64,000 nt of DNA from Lamellibrachia satsuma (lineage: Eukaryota > Annelida > Polychaeta > Sabellida > Siboglinidae), in the NCBI GenBank assembly GCA_033239005.1, contig BSQZ01000009.1:7930752-7994751 (forward strand). Reading direction: 5' to 3'. Positions 12,228 to 24,000 of the stretch are shown one piece after another; the stretch's first letter is position 1, and every line of letters begins with the position of its first letter. The position numbers and the translations under genes are program-made. Below the pieces are notes generated by a model, which was given only the letters and a program-made list of their open reading frames with translations, was not told the origin of the DNA and did not search any database.

Positions 12228-12409
12228 CTAGGCGTACATTGCTAAACTTATGTGGCGAGTTGTGTGTTTATTTGACATAAAACGGATCAGTTGTGCAGTG
12301 CACGCAGCTCTGCAACTCAACAAACCTCGAGCCGTGTGTTGATTTGGCCAGCACAAATGATGTTTTGAAAAGCGTGAGACACAACAGAAGTTTAGCAATG
12401 TACGCCTAG
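12228..12409. mobile_element. 182-bp MITE with perfect terminal inverted repeats
   Basis: CTAGGCGTACATTGCTAAAC at 12,228 is repeated exactly inverted at the right end (ending 12,409) and continues into CTT/AAG, giving roughly 22-bp perfect TIRs. The interior is non-coding. The flanks CATA and CATT give no clear target duplication. Perfect TIRs suggest fairly recent insertion. Confidence 0.8.
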
Positions 12410-12610
12410 CATTAGATTAATCCCTGGAGTAGAGCCACTAATCTGACTATTTTGAGAAATGGTTAGAGTGAAAAACATGTTATTGAAGGAAACATCGAAG
12501 GGCAAAAAGCTAGAGACTAACTAAGAATAAAGTAGATTAATAGTCTAGATGGATAGCTTAGGAGACCAGTCAATGACGTCAAGGCACGATCACCAACGTC
12601 ATCAGAATAA

Positions 12611-13400
12611 AGGCCCATTCACACACAGTTTGCTACTAGCTGCTAGGATCTAGCACTCGCTCCTAGCAGCTAGTAGCTAATGACATTTACATACATGGTT
12701 CTAGAAAGGTTTGTAATCTAATAAAAGTGTGTAATCTAATAAAAGTGTGTAATCTAATAAAAGTGTGTAATCTTGCCCTCTCTTGCTTTCTTTCCTGCCC
12801 AATGGCAATATTCCGAGAAGGCTGTTTTATATTTGGAAGCATTGTACTCATTAATTAGGTGATTGAAAGTATTGATGTTAAATTTGGTATTGTTTCATAG
12901 CCTCTGAAACTAAATGAATGGGGTCTAATGTTATGTAGCAATGAAAGTATTTTAAAACATACTGGTTGAATATTGGACATCCGTATTGGACATCAATTAT
13001 TGTTTTGGACAGGCTTTAGAAAATAATTGTAATAATGATTGTGTTTTATACATGTTTTGACCACTGTTTCATTTGAAAATGTAGTCGCCATGTCGCTGTT
13101 TGAAAGGAACAAGGAGAAACTGCGAGAAGTAACTGTTGATATTGTGAGAAACCTGTTGTACCGAGCAATTTACTAGCGACTAGTAGCGGTAATTTGGCAG
13201 ACATCAGCCGTGTAGCTAGTAGCGTTTTCTTGCTTCTAGCAGCCAATAGCATCAATGGTACTTGCCATGAACTGTATGAACGGTCATGGGACTTTGTATG
13301 GGATTTTGTGTTTGCTAGTAAATTTATTTACTTGCTCTGAGCTGCTAGTACATTTTAGTTGCTCTTAGCTGCCGATAACAAACTGTATATGAGTGGACCT
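12611..13400. mobile_element. 790-bp non-autonomous DNA transposon, TAA target duplication
   Basis: The element begins AGGCCCATTCACACACAG and ends in the inverse of AGGTCCACTCATATACAG. The first 25 bp differ at about five transition positions. It is flanked directly by TAA on both sides (12,608-12,610 and 13,401-13,403). Subterminal CTAGTAGC/GCTGCTAG motifs repeat on both sides. Three 18-19 bp copies of TCTAATAAAAGTGTGTAA lie at 12,717-12,771. A 69-codon minus frame (13,046-13,255) lacks transposase motifs. A 3-bp TAA duplication points to PIF/Harbinger, by inference. Confidence 0.82.
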
Positions 13401-13403
13401 TAA

Positions 13404-14660
13404 AGAAAGAAAGAAAGAACCACCAGTATGAACCAACTGCCATCTAAAACTTCTTGGCAGCCACCAATAAATCTGGTGTTTAAACACCTAAAACGATTTG
13501 GAGCACATGTTATGGTGGTTGCGTCATTGCGTTCAGTGCGGCCATAACAACATATCTGTTGAGCTAGAGTACTACAGACGCCAGTACTTAGCAGCTTGGA
13601 CCATGCGTCTAGATGTCTTTAGCATAATGTACTAAATTATTCAGGCCTTCTTCTGGACACAGATGGGTGCATTCTGTCAGGAGAATTGCCTGTGGTTAAC
13701 CGGGAGTTTAGCTGCACATAAATGAAAGCATTTGCCAATACAGTTATATGTGTGTCAGGTTCCAAGTTTTCTGTGTTGGGAAGGTCTCTTTTTCTGCCAG
13801 TCCTGTCATATTTCCTGCTTTTCTGTCTTCTTCAAATAATCTCCTATTTTTAACTAATTAGGGATAAACAGTGTACATAATAAAATAATAATATTTTTTA
13901 TAATATAAAAAATTTTATTTAATATTTTCTATAAAATAAGAGCTATAAAAGTTGCTACAGAATGCATAAAGTGGCACCCATAAGATTTTCTTTTTCTTAA
14001 ATGTCACTGCGATGCTCTGCAATCCTTCCTTTATTTCACCTCGAGCAGGAGAATCTCCTTCCTAATTATTTTTAACTAAGCACCACTTAGGCCATGTTGG
14101 GATCATAGTATGGCATGGGGATCGTAGTGGAGATCATTCTGAGATCATGGTAGGGGATCACGGTCCAGTCATATGTAAGAATTACTTTTTTTACATCTTG
14201 TGACACCTCGAAAACTATGCACTATGCACTCATTTAAATTTTATTGATTGTTTCAGTAGAATATTATTATGATATGTAAGCTATATTCGAATCGTGATAC
14301 ATGTGTATATTTTAATTACTCATTTTTTGACATACATTTAACATGTTAGCACTAGCATGAGTCATTTTTGTTTAAGTAACCTTAAGTAAAACAAAAATAA
14401 CTTGGCAACTAATTAAGTCCACAGAGCAAGGCAGTAGTAAAGCCAGAAGACTGGGAATGTTTTATATCTTAGTTGACGTTTACATATTGGTACCTGTGTT
14501 GTCGTAGTTTTCAGACAGGTGGTGTTCCAACACGGTCTCACTTCCTGTGTTTTTTTTTTAAACTAAGAAGGATTCAGGTGGCAGTGTAAAACAAATTAAA
14601 AAATTTTACGCTGTTGATTGATAGATCTGTACAAATTAGCTAATCAGTTTGAATCAGTGA
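13404..14660. other. Non-coding DNA, no gene recognised
   Basis: AT-rich, with no supported gene or element. A short direct repetition of GGATCATAGT/GGATCGTAGT/GATCATGGT occurs around 14,100-14,160. Confidence 0.35.
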
Positions 14661-14661
14661 G

Positions 14662-14960
14662 GCACAAAGTGTCGACAGTTCGAGCGCTGGACTGTCAAGT
14701 GAGAGGACTGGCGTTCGAATCCACTTGATGCCATTTCGAAAATTGGTCCCACGCTGTCACGTCCTCAGGGTTTTGAAAGGGGGTTTGAGCATACACAATA
14801 TACCGTACACACGGATTTCTGGGATGATTTCTGAAAAATTTTACAGTTAACCAAAATTTTCTCTAAAACCCCCGAGGACAGGTTTGATGTGTAACCTATT
14901 GTGGACTCCAGAGTGATGGTTTCTATCTCTAACCCACTAGGCATGAATTGTGCGAAAGCA
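14662..14960 (+). mobile_element. Candidate tRNA-derived SINE
   Basis: The segment at 14,662-14,733 resembles a tRNA head. An anticodon-arm-like CGCTGGACTGTCAAG is followed by a good RNA polymerase III B box, GCGTTCGAATCC (14,711-14,722). The A-box is degraded. The acceptor stem does not close and there is no intact cloverleaf, so this is not called as a tRNA gene. The body continues to the ACCCCCGAGGACAGGTTT and GATGGTTTCTATCTCT region. Length and boundaries are uncertain. Confidence 0.5.
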
Positions 14961-14974
14961 CCCAGCTCTACGGT

Positions 14975-15062
14975 ACTTTAATCACTAACACAGAGGCATT
15001 AATCACTAACACAGAGACAGTAATCACTAACACGGAGGCATTAATCACCAACACAGAGACAT
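14975..15062. repeat. About 23-bp tandem repeat, 4 copies
   Basis: Four units of TTAATCACTAACACAGAGGC with variants (AGACAG, ACGGAGG, CACCAACAC) lie in tandem. Confidence 0.85.
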
Positions 15063-15065
15063 GAG

Positions 15066-17155
15066 CTGTAATGGAATAAGACAAACTTCCAAACTAAATG
15101 TGTTCAAATTGTTGAATGTTAAGTTTAGCCAAGATTTTATTCCCGTTGAAGACAGCCAATGAACATGGTCACCCTACTGACAATGTCCCAGAAGATGATT
15201 ACGGATGAATTAGATAAGATGATTCAAGAAGAACTGATAGAAATGTAATTTCCCGGATAGATTTATTAATCCCTCTTGAAATACTTCCCAACAATGATGT
15301 CATTCCACTGCGCAGATGCCTTAGAAGATGACATCTGGGATGAACCATCCAAAAAAATGTAAATTCCTGGAATTGCAATTCCCAGGAAAACCTGAGTCAC
15401 CTCTTGTGAATTGTCATAGTTATGAATGCCATCGATGAACGAGGTGGTTTGTGGTAATACATCATGGACGCAGACGATTGTGTTACATCGCAGCATGTGC
15501 TCAGTGGCTTATTTGGGTTTGTCTGTTGGGCCATGCCCCTGATGGCTTTGGGATAATAATTTTTGCAATGTACTGAATTTGAATACTGCCCCAACTAAAG
15601 ACCTTTCAACCACTCGTGGTTACCCTTTTCAGAGATTTTGTTCCCCCCCGTTTCTGAGATCCTAAGCATGCCACTGTGTGCTCATGTACATACATGCAAA
15701 AATAGATGCATGATGCCTGCCTGCGTGCCCATGTATGTATGATGACGTTATGATCGATGAAGACGGCAAGTGTTGTTCTAACGGCAGACCGGCGCCACGC
15801 TTCCACCAGTAGATCACAGCATAAACCATACCGTGATTCATGGATCCCTGAACATCTATTGACTCATACACCAACCCACCTAATCATCAGATTATTATTC
15901 TCGTTTCATAATATAAATGAGGTAATTTGCAGCTGCACCTGTGGAGTATTTATGGTTCAGAAAGAGTGATTGTATGATGTGGGCTCGACTTACTTTTTTA
16001 ATCATTAGCTAATCAGGCTTCTCTCTGTACTATAAATTTGCAGATATTTTTTTGTTTTGCTCATCTAAGGTTAAACTCCTCTGGTGTGAGACATATGCAA
16101 GGTCTGAGTTGAGACTCAATGCAAAGTTACATTAAACTGAGGTTAGGTTCATCCGAGATTTCACTCATCTGAAGTTAATAAAAATTATATAAAATGTATT
16201 TTATTTCATGCAACCAGTAGTTTGAATTGCTAGAAATCTATATGCCTGTAATACCCATGTAAAATGAGTTCCACCAAAGCTTAGACCCATCTCAGGTTAC
16301 AGCCATCCAATGTTAGAGTCAATAGTAATATCTGATATGGCGATGCCCGTTTAACTGTGGTGTTTTCAATAAACATCTGCATTTTTATTAGATGAATGTG
16401 TCGTCTCATGGTTAGGAATGTGTCAATAAATACTAGGACAGCCCTGCATCCATACAGTTTTATCTGCCTCGGCAAACTGCATAGCACTGTGACAATTTCT
16501 GTTATGTTGATGGATATTGTAGGAAATGTTTGTTATAAAATTTGACCGTCAGGGCTGAGCAGGAATAGGTACACTTTTGATTGCGTGCCTTTCTTAGAAA
16601 TGTTGAATTGGCCACATATATGTTCTAGAGTGGTGTGATTATACAGAAGTATACAGACTAGTTTTATTATAGTGAGATCATATTTGTTACAGGGAGCAGC
16701 CATCTTAGAACTTAGAAGCATGGCACCTGTATTTATTAAGAATGCAATTTCATACACTTGAATATGGGATTTTATCATTTGTCAGCATGGAGTTATATAC
16801 ATAGTAGTTCTAACTGCATGGTGATTTCAGGTATGGCGTTACAGCTTATACGGTATTCTCCACCAATGTTTAAGTGATGTGAGATGATGTCTGTTTTGAT
16901 GTTTATGTCTTCGGTGGTGATAACTCACCTTCTAGAGCCATGATGTTGGCAAATTTTAAACACTTGTCACCACACACACATTTTCAGTTATGTTTTTACG
17001 CAGCTTTGGATAGGGATGGAAATATTGCGTCTGACCTCCTGACCTCCTGGCTGTTGTTAGTGTGGCTGCAGTGGGACCTTACACGGCAGTGTATATTTAT
17101 GTGTTACAGGCCATGATGGGACCTTATGATGCATATAAATGTGTGTATGTTACAG
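15066..17155. other. Non-coding DNA upstream of the first detected NWD exon
   Basis: Open frames of 65-80 codons lack splice or homology support. The N-terminal exon(s) of the NWD-type gene, which should encode a start methionine and the segment before the DLRWG motif, were not found here and may be farther upstream or diverged. Just before the first exon, GTTACAGGCCAT occurs twice (17,102 and 17,149), giving two candidate acceptors; only the second keeps the frame open. Confidence 0.4.
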
Positions 17156-17272
17156 GCCATAGACCTGCGTTGGGGCATCAGGGACGAGTCTCAGGACGAC
17201 CATACAACAATCGACCTCTGTCTGCAAGAGATTGAGAATTGCCAGAAGTCAACCATTGGTCCCAGTTTCGTG
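17156..17272 (+). CDS. NWD2-like: NWD-type gene, first detected exon (DLRWG motif)
   Basis: This exon encodes 39 residues from AIDLRWGIRDESQDD to IGPSFV. DLRWG(I/V)RDE is a signature of the N-terminal domain shared by NWD and TEP1-type NACHT proteins. It follows a TTACAG acceptor and ends at TTCGTG/GTGAGC. It is in phase 0 with the next exon. Confidence 0.9.
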
Positions 17273-18229
17273 GTGAGCCTCAGACATTGCACAATGGCTA
17301 TAACTCTTTCAATGGCCAGATACTTTTTCTCTACCAGACATGGCGTCAATTACATTATATAAATTCCAATTCCATTTACACACCAATTATACATCCCACT
17401 TCCTATTCTACCTAAAAATACCTATTCCAAAATATTAATTTCATAGTATCCATATTGAAACAATAGTATGTGAACGGAGCAACCACAGATAAAAACATAC
17501 AAACACAAATAACATATGTTTTAGAGCAGCTTTATTTAATTTCTGGGGTTCATGGCACATAATGACAAACAAATATCATATATGCAACATATTATATGTT
17601 ATTATTTGTAGTAAATAATTTGAGTTAAAAAGTTGCATGATGTAATTGAACAGTAATCGAAAATACCAATTCCAAATTGTAGTTTTAAAAACAAACCACC
17701 AGTTCCAGAAGTGGAATTGTCGTTTCAATTCCAATGTGATTGACCCCCAAATAAGAATTGGAAAATGTCATTGAAATCAGAAAGCCTTTGGATGAACATG
17801 TCACGAATAAGTTTCATTATACTTTCACAACAAGTAAATAATTTTTTCAAACTAAACATGGAACATGCATATATAGTTAGCAAATTTGTGAACTTCTCTG
17901 ATGAAGGACATTTTGACTGTTCATTTTCCGACAGACATTCATTGGACAGAAGTATGGCTACCGACCCTTCCCACCCATCATCAATGCCAGCGAGTTCGAG
18001 ACGATGCGAACAGCACTGCAGCATGATGGGAAGGAAGTGTCGCTGTTGGACATGTGGTTCAAGAAGGACGACAACGTGCTGCCCCCTGTCTACAATCTTG
18101 TCCCAGTGAGCTCCAACCTGGTGCACTACAGCGACAAGGTATAGGGTTCACATTGCTTCTCCTCTAGCTACTTGTAGTAGGCACATGTTTGGTATATGTT
18201 TCACAATGTCTCACCTCAAGGTGTGTGTG

Positions 18230-18281
<52 letters not shown>

Positions 18282-19845
18282 TGTGAATGTGTGAATGGTC
18301 TGTTAGATGGCTGAGTCATACTTCAGGTCTGCCACATATGGGGTCACAGGTCAGGTTGTACAGGGGACCCATGTCAACAGATACGATGGTCCCATTTCAG
18401 GAGGTATGGGGGTCTCAGGTCAGGAAGTTTGGGTTCCCACATCAGGATATGAGCATCCCATGTCAGGAGCGGGGGGGAGGAAATCCAGAATTGAATTTTT
18501 TTTTACAACAGCTTTTCCTGTTTTTATTAATTGATAATGTATGGGGAATGTGATATTATGCAGTAACTAGGTTGTGTGAAAACTGTTTAAGTTTTCACAG
18601 TATGTTTGTCATGTGTTTGTAGGAACAATCTCCGCTGAAGGAAGCTGATCAGCAGCTCTGGCAGACGACCTTCCAAGACATCCTTCAGCTGCTGCGAGAT
18701 GGCGTCCTCCTCTCCATCAAAGAGGGGAAGCTGAATGTCAGGGAAAAGGAGAAATACTTCGTGTCAGGTAACATATACATACAAATGTTAACATAGCAGG
18801 AATAGGGAATGATTCTGTCCCAGCCAATATATTTGTATAAGGCAGGAATAGGGAATGATTCTGTCCCAGCCAATATATTTGTATAAGGCAGGAATAGGGA
18901 ATGATTCTGTCCCAGCCAATATATTTGTATAAAGCAGGAATACGGAATGATTCTGTCCCAGCCAATATATTTGTATAAAGCAGGAATACGGAATGATTCT
19001 GTCCCAGGCAATATATTTGTATAAAGCAGGAATAGGGAATGATTCTGTCCCAGCTGATATATTTGTATAAAGCAGGAATACAGAATAATTCTGTCCCAGC
19101 CGATATATTTGGTTATACTTTTCAGCTACTTTAATATCGATATCAATATTTTCCGTTACTTTTAAGCGAATTTCCAACAAAATGTGTGGGCTATTTTGAT
19201 TAGAAACATATGCCCATTTCTGAGGTGTTGATTTACTGACGTAGTTTGCTCGGTTGAAAGGTAATTATCTGTAGTGAGGCAGTTTGGGGCCAGCCAGCAC
19301 ATCAGGCAGGATATAGAGATACACTGTTCCCCCTGTAGAGTGATTATGGAGATATGTTCCCTTTGATGTATTTGGGTTTACATGTACTTTTAAAAATTTA
19401 TGTATTAAAATGTTAGTGTTTAAAACCGCAACCACACCTGTCCGCTTCCGTCAACTGCAATCATAGTCCATGTTTTAAATACAGATGAGCTGCAACATTG
19501 TCTGCTTCCGTACAAATCGGTCTGGGAGCAATTTGTGCGAAAGCGGAAGACCTTGAGGGTTGTCTGTGTTTAAAAAATGGACGACGTACGACATATGCCG
19601 GTTGTGTGTGACAGAAGTTTGACGTCATAAATGTAGTGGGTTAAATCATAAATCTACTTGCTATTAAGCATGAGCTTGCAGTGTATTAATTAATAAAAAT
19701 GCAAATTTTTAATCAATACCATTTTCTGTATTATGAAACATGAGCGTACAATGTATTAAATCGTAAAAAGCAGTATTTTAATCAGTAGCATGTTTTGTTA
19801 TAAAACACAAGCTTGCAGTGTGATCAATCATAAAAAGCACTTTTA

Positions 19846-19936
<91 letters not shown>

Positions 19937-20984
19937 GTGTATTAATTAATAAAAATGCAGATTTTTAATCAGTAAAATGTTCTGTGTTATAAAACAACAT
20001 ATTTAATCATAAAATGCAGTAGTTTAATCAGGAGCATGTTTTGTCATAAGACACAAGCTAGTCAGCTAGCAGTCTGTTAAATATTTCTAGTTTCTATAGA
20101 CAATTAATGAATGGAACAAACTGTACAAAATTGACAGGTAGTTAATAAAGGATGGGCTGCATGTAAATACAATTTTTTGGACTCTTCAGTAGGCCAATGG
20201 CTTCCTTGTCCACTTGCCATCTGGAACTTATTGCTTTGGCTGGCAATTTTGTTAACTCTATTAAATTAGCTGTTCTACAGGAACTGTTTCCGTAGGCAGA
20301 TATAGAGGAGTAGAAGTCTTTGAAACTGTTACACAGTTTGGGGTCAGGCAGGGAATATGGGTTGATTTACTGACGTAGTTTGCTCGGTTGAAAGGTAATT
20401 ATCTGTAGTGAGGCAGTTTGGGGCCAGCCAGCACATCAGGCAGGATATAGAGATACACTGTTCCCACTGTAGAGTGATTATGGAGATATGTTCCCTTTGA
20501 TGTATTTGGGTTTACATCTACTTTTTAAAATTTATGTATTAAAATGTTAGTGTTTAAAACCGCAACCATACCTGTCCGCTTCCGTCAACTGCAATCATAG
20601 TCCATGTTTTAAATACAGATGAGCTGCAACGTTGTCTGCTTCCGTACAAATCGGTCTGGGAGCAATTTGTGCGAAAGCGGAAGACCTTGAGGGTTGTCTG
20701 TGTTTAAAAAATGGACGACGTACGACATATGCCGGTTGTGTGTGACAGAAGTTTGACGTCATAAATGTAGTGGGTTAAATCATAAATCTACTTGCTATTA
20801 AGCATGAGCTTGCAGTGTATTAATTAATAAAAATGCAAATTTTTAATCAATACCATTTTCTGTATTATGAAACATGAGCGTACAATGTATTAAATCGTAA
20901 AATGCTGTATTTTAATCAGTAGCATGTTTTGTTATAAAACACAAGCTTGCAGTGTGATCAATCATAAAAAAGCACTTTTTATAT

Positions 20985-21062
<78 letters not shown>

Positions 21063-24000
21063 GTGTATTAATTAATAAAAATGCAGATTTTTAATCAATA
21101 AAATGTTCTGTGTTATAAAACAACATATTTAATCATAAAATGCAGTAGTTTAATCAGGAGCATGTTTTGTCATAAGACACAAGCTAGTCAGCTAGCGGTC
21201 TGTTAAATATTTCTAGTTTCTATAGACAATTAATGAATGGAACAAACTGTACAAAATTGACAGGTAGTTAATAAAGGATGGGCTGCATGTAAATACAATT
21301 TTTTGGGCTCTTCAATAGGCCAATGGCTTCCTTGTCCACTTGCCATCTGGAACTTATTGCTTTGGCTGGCAATTTTGTTAACTCTATTAAATTAGCTGTT
21401 CTACAGGAACTGTTTCCGTAGGCAGATATAAAGGAGTAGAAGTCTTTGAAACTGTTACACAGTTTGGGGTCAGGCAGGGAATATGGGTTGATTGTGGGTG
21501 GTCTGGCATTTCCTTCTGGGCTCGACATGGGAGGTCCACCAGTTCGTCTGGAGGCTAATGGTCGGAAATTTAAAGTAAATCTGTAACTACAAGAACTAGG
21601 CCTCATTTAATATGTGACGATTTTCTTGGGATAAATAGTATAATTATAGAGTGTATTTATGTGTAATCATATGTGGGAGTAATCAGCTGACCACATTGCA
21701 ATTATTACTGTGGTTGTTGCTGATAAGAATTACCAATATAGATCAACATGGGTGGGTACGTGGGTTTGTTGGTCGGTGGGTCGGTGGGTCAGTGGGTGGG
21801 TACAGATCAGGTAATTTCCAACCAGTTGATCTATATTACCCACCCACCCACCCACCCATGGTACATGTTGCTTTTGTTCAAGTTCCTAATGGTCCTGGTG
21901 ACAAACAGATATCCCTTATCAGCTGATTCAATGTGCTTGCAATATAATGTGAGGGCTCTATTATATCTTTCACGAGATCAGTCGTTGTACATTATTTGCA
22001 TGCTTAGTCTAAATGTAATAGAACATTTCTAGGGCTCTGTTGTAAATGCAAATTTCTGCAGTTGCGTAATGCTAATTTGTAATCAACAATCTCAGATACC
22101 TGTTAAATTTTTTGGTTGAAATCTGTATTTTTCACTTGAAAAATTCTGTATAAATGTGTAATTTTTTTATTGGTTGATAAGCCTATAGCATTTATATTTC
22201 GATTGAGTATCGCCATCTATCTGGCTACAAAATGTTACTATGTAAACCGTCGTTGTGCTTCGGCCACTGTGAATTTATCACAAGAAAACATAATTGATCA
22301 GTATAATTATCATTTCAAACAAATCCGTATAAAAACGGGATACAGAAGTATTCCTCAAAAAATTTAAATTGCGGGGAAATCCACAAAATGTGGCAGATGG
22401 GAACAATAGTTGTTTCGGTGGCTCTAACGATGCATAATTGTGTTTCAGTGACAGAGTACGAGATAGAGAAAGGTCTGCTACAGTTGAAGAACCCATCGAA
22501 ACAATGCCTTTGTTTCTCGCGCACCATCACTAACCTGGAGGAGCACCTGGACAGTCCCCTGGCTCCAAAGTTCATCGACATTGAGCCTGGCACCCAGACC
22601 ATTGCCAGGCAGGCCCAGAATCTGCTGCGACGACTCAAGGTCATGAAGATCCCCCATGCTGTCCAGGACAGCGAAAACATGGGTTCGTTCCAAATCCGCT
22701 GGGAAGACCCGGAACGGTGCAAGCCCAACGAGGACAAGGAGTACCTGAAGCAGTTCTGTGATATGTTCTACGAGAAGATGAAATACATGATCGAGCTGTC
22801 GGTGACCGAGGTGTCCCACGCCATCAACGACCAGTACGTGGTTGAGATCCTGCAGCACTTGAACCTGTGCAAGACAAGGCAGGAGGTATTTCGGGGGCGA
22901 CAGGACATCATCAAGCGGATACGCCACTATATGTTGTCACGTGACGGGCAACGGCCAATGGTAGTGTACGGCGAGTCGGGCAGTGGGAAGACTTCGCTGC
23001 TGGCGAAGGCGGCCGGTCTGGTGCACAGTTGGTTCCCAAAGAAGAGGCCCGTGCTGTTGGTGCGCTTTCTAGGTGAGTGTGCATGCAGAAGCATCTACAC
23101 AACACACATAGATGCATGTACAGTATTATGGTGTTCAGTTATTGAAAGAAACCGATGATGTGGTGTCTGCTCGTAATTGTTGCAGTGAGTAATCCGTAAT
23201 AGTTGTGTTTAAAAGAAAATCTGTATTAAGTTATTCCCACAACTTGATGAACATTTTTACAAATGTTTGCTGGTTGCAGGTACGACAGCGCGTAGCTCCA
23301 GCTTGCGTCTTGTTCTGGGCAGTGTCTGCTGGCAGATTGGCTCAATCTATGGACAAGATATGAAGCATCTTCCTCTTGACTGTCCGGGTCTAGTCACCTA
23401 CTTCCACGAGCTTCTCAATGTAAGTAGGCCTCCTGCAAACTAATCTGTCCACTGTTCTAAATATACTTCGTCTTTGTAATTGTACATTTCTAAGGTCTGT
23501 TGCAAATTTCTCGTGTTGTGTAATAATAATTTGTCTCGGATACCTGCCACATTTTGTATTTCCGTATTTGTGACTTGAAATTCTGTATAAATCTGTAAAA
23601 TTTTTATTAGAAATCTTTATAATTTTTTTATTGGTTAATCGGCCTATTGGGTTCTGGCTTCGATCGAGTGGTCAATCGTGGTAAAGTTTGTTCACACGCA
23701 CACGTTTTTATATTATTATTGAGGTTTATCTCAAACAAATTTACGTGTATATTCTAACACATTTTGGAATATGTAATTCATTGTGTAAATGAATGGGGCT
23801 TATAACTAGAATGTAAAAAAAGTTATTCACAGCTCCAATAAGTACTGTGTAACCAGGTTGGGATATGATCTAAGTTTGATGTGATTAATTGATTCTTAAT
23901 TGATTCCCATCGCGAATCAGGTTCGTTGATGTTCATGATAGTTTTAAAACACTAGTCCTCAAGTTGGCCAAACCTACCCGCAGACCGTTACTTCATCATC

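Larger units (their letters stand above)
19227..21494. repeat. Tandem segmental duplication, two 1,134-bp units
   Basis: Unit 1 (19,227-20,360) and unit 2 (20,361-21,494) are head-to-tail copies with only scattered substitutions, such as CCCCCTG/CCCACTG and a length change in the internal TA run. Unit 2 continues past its end into sequence absent from unit 1. Each unit holds a fold-back around GTGTTTAAAACCGCAACC and the CGCTTCCG/GCGGAAG motifs, then a long TA run. The exact head-to-tail junction suggests unequal exchange or replication slippage. Confidence 0.93.

Noticed and set aside
14662..14733. Intact tRNA gene
   Set aside because: The B box is good but the A box is degraded and the acceptor and D arms do not pair; a SINE head fits better.
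18685..19180. Minus-strand frames with LGQNHSLFL-type repeats
   Set aside because: They are translations of the 46-bp minisatellite.
19227..21494. LTR pair of a retrotransposon
   Set aside because: The two units are directly adjacent with no internal region, primer-binding site or TG..CA ends.
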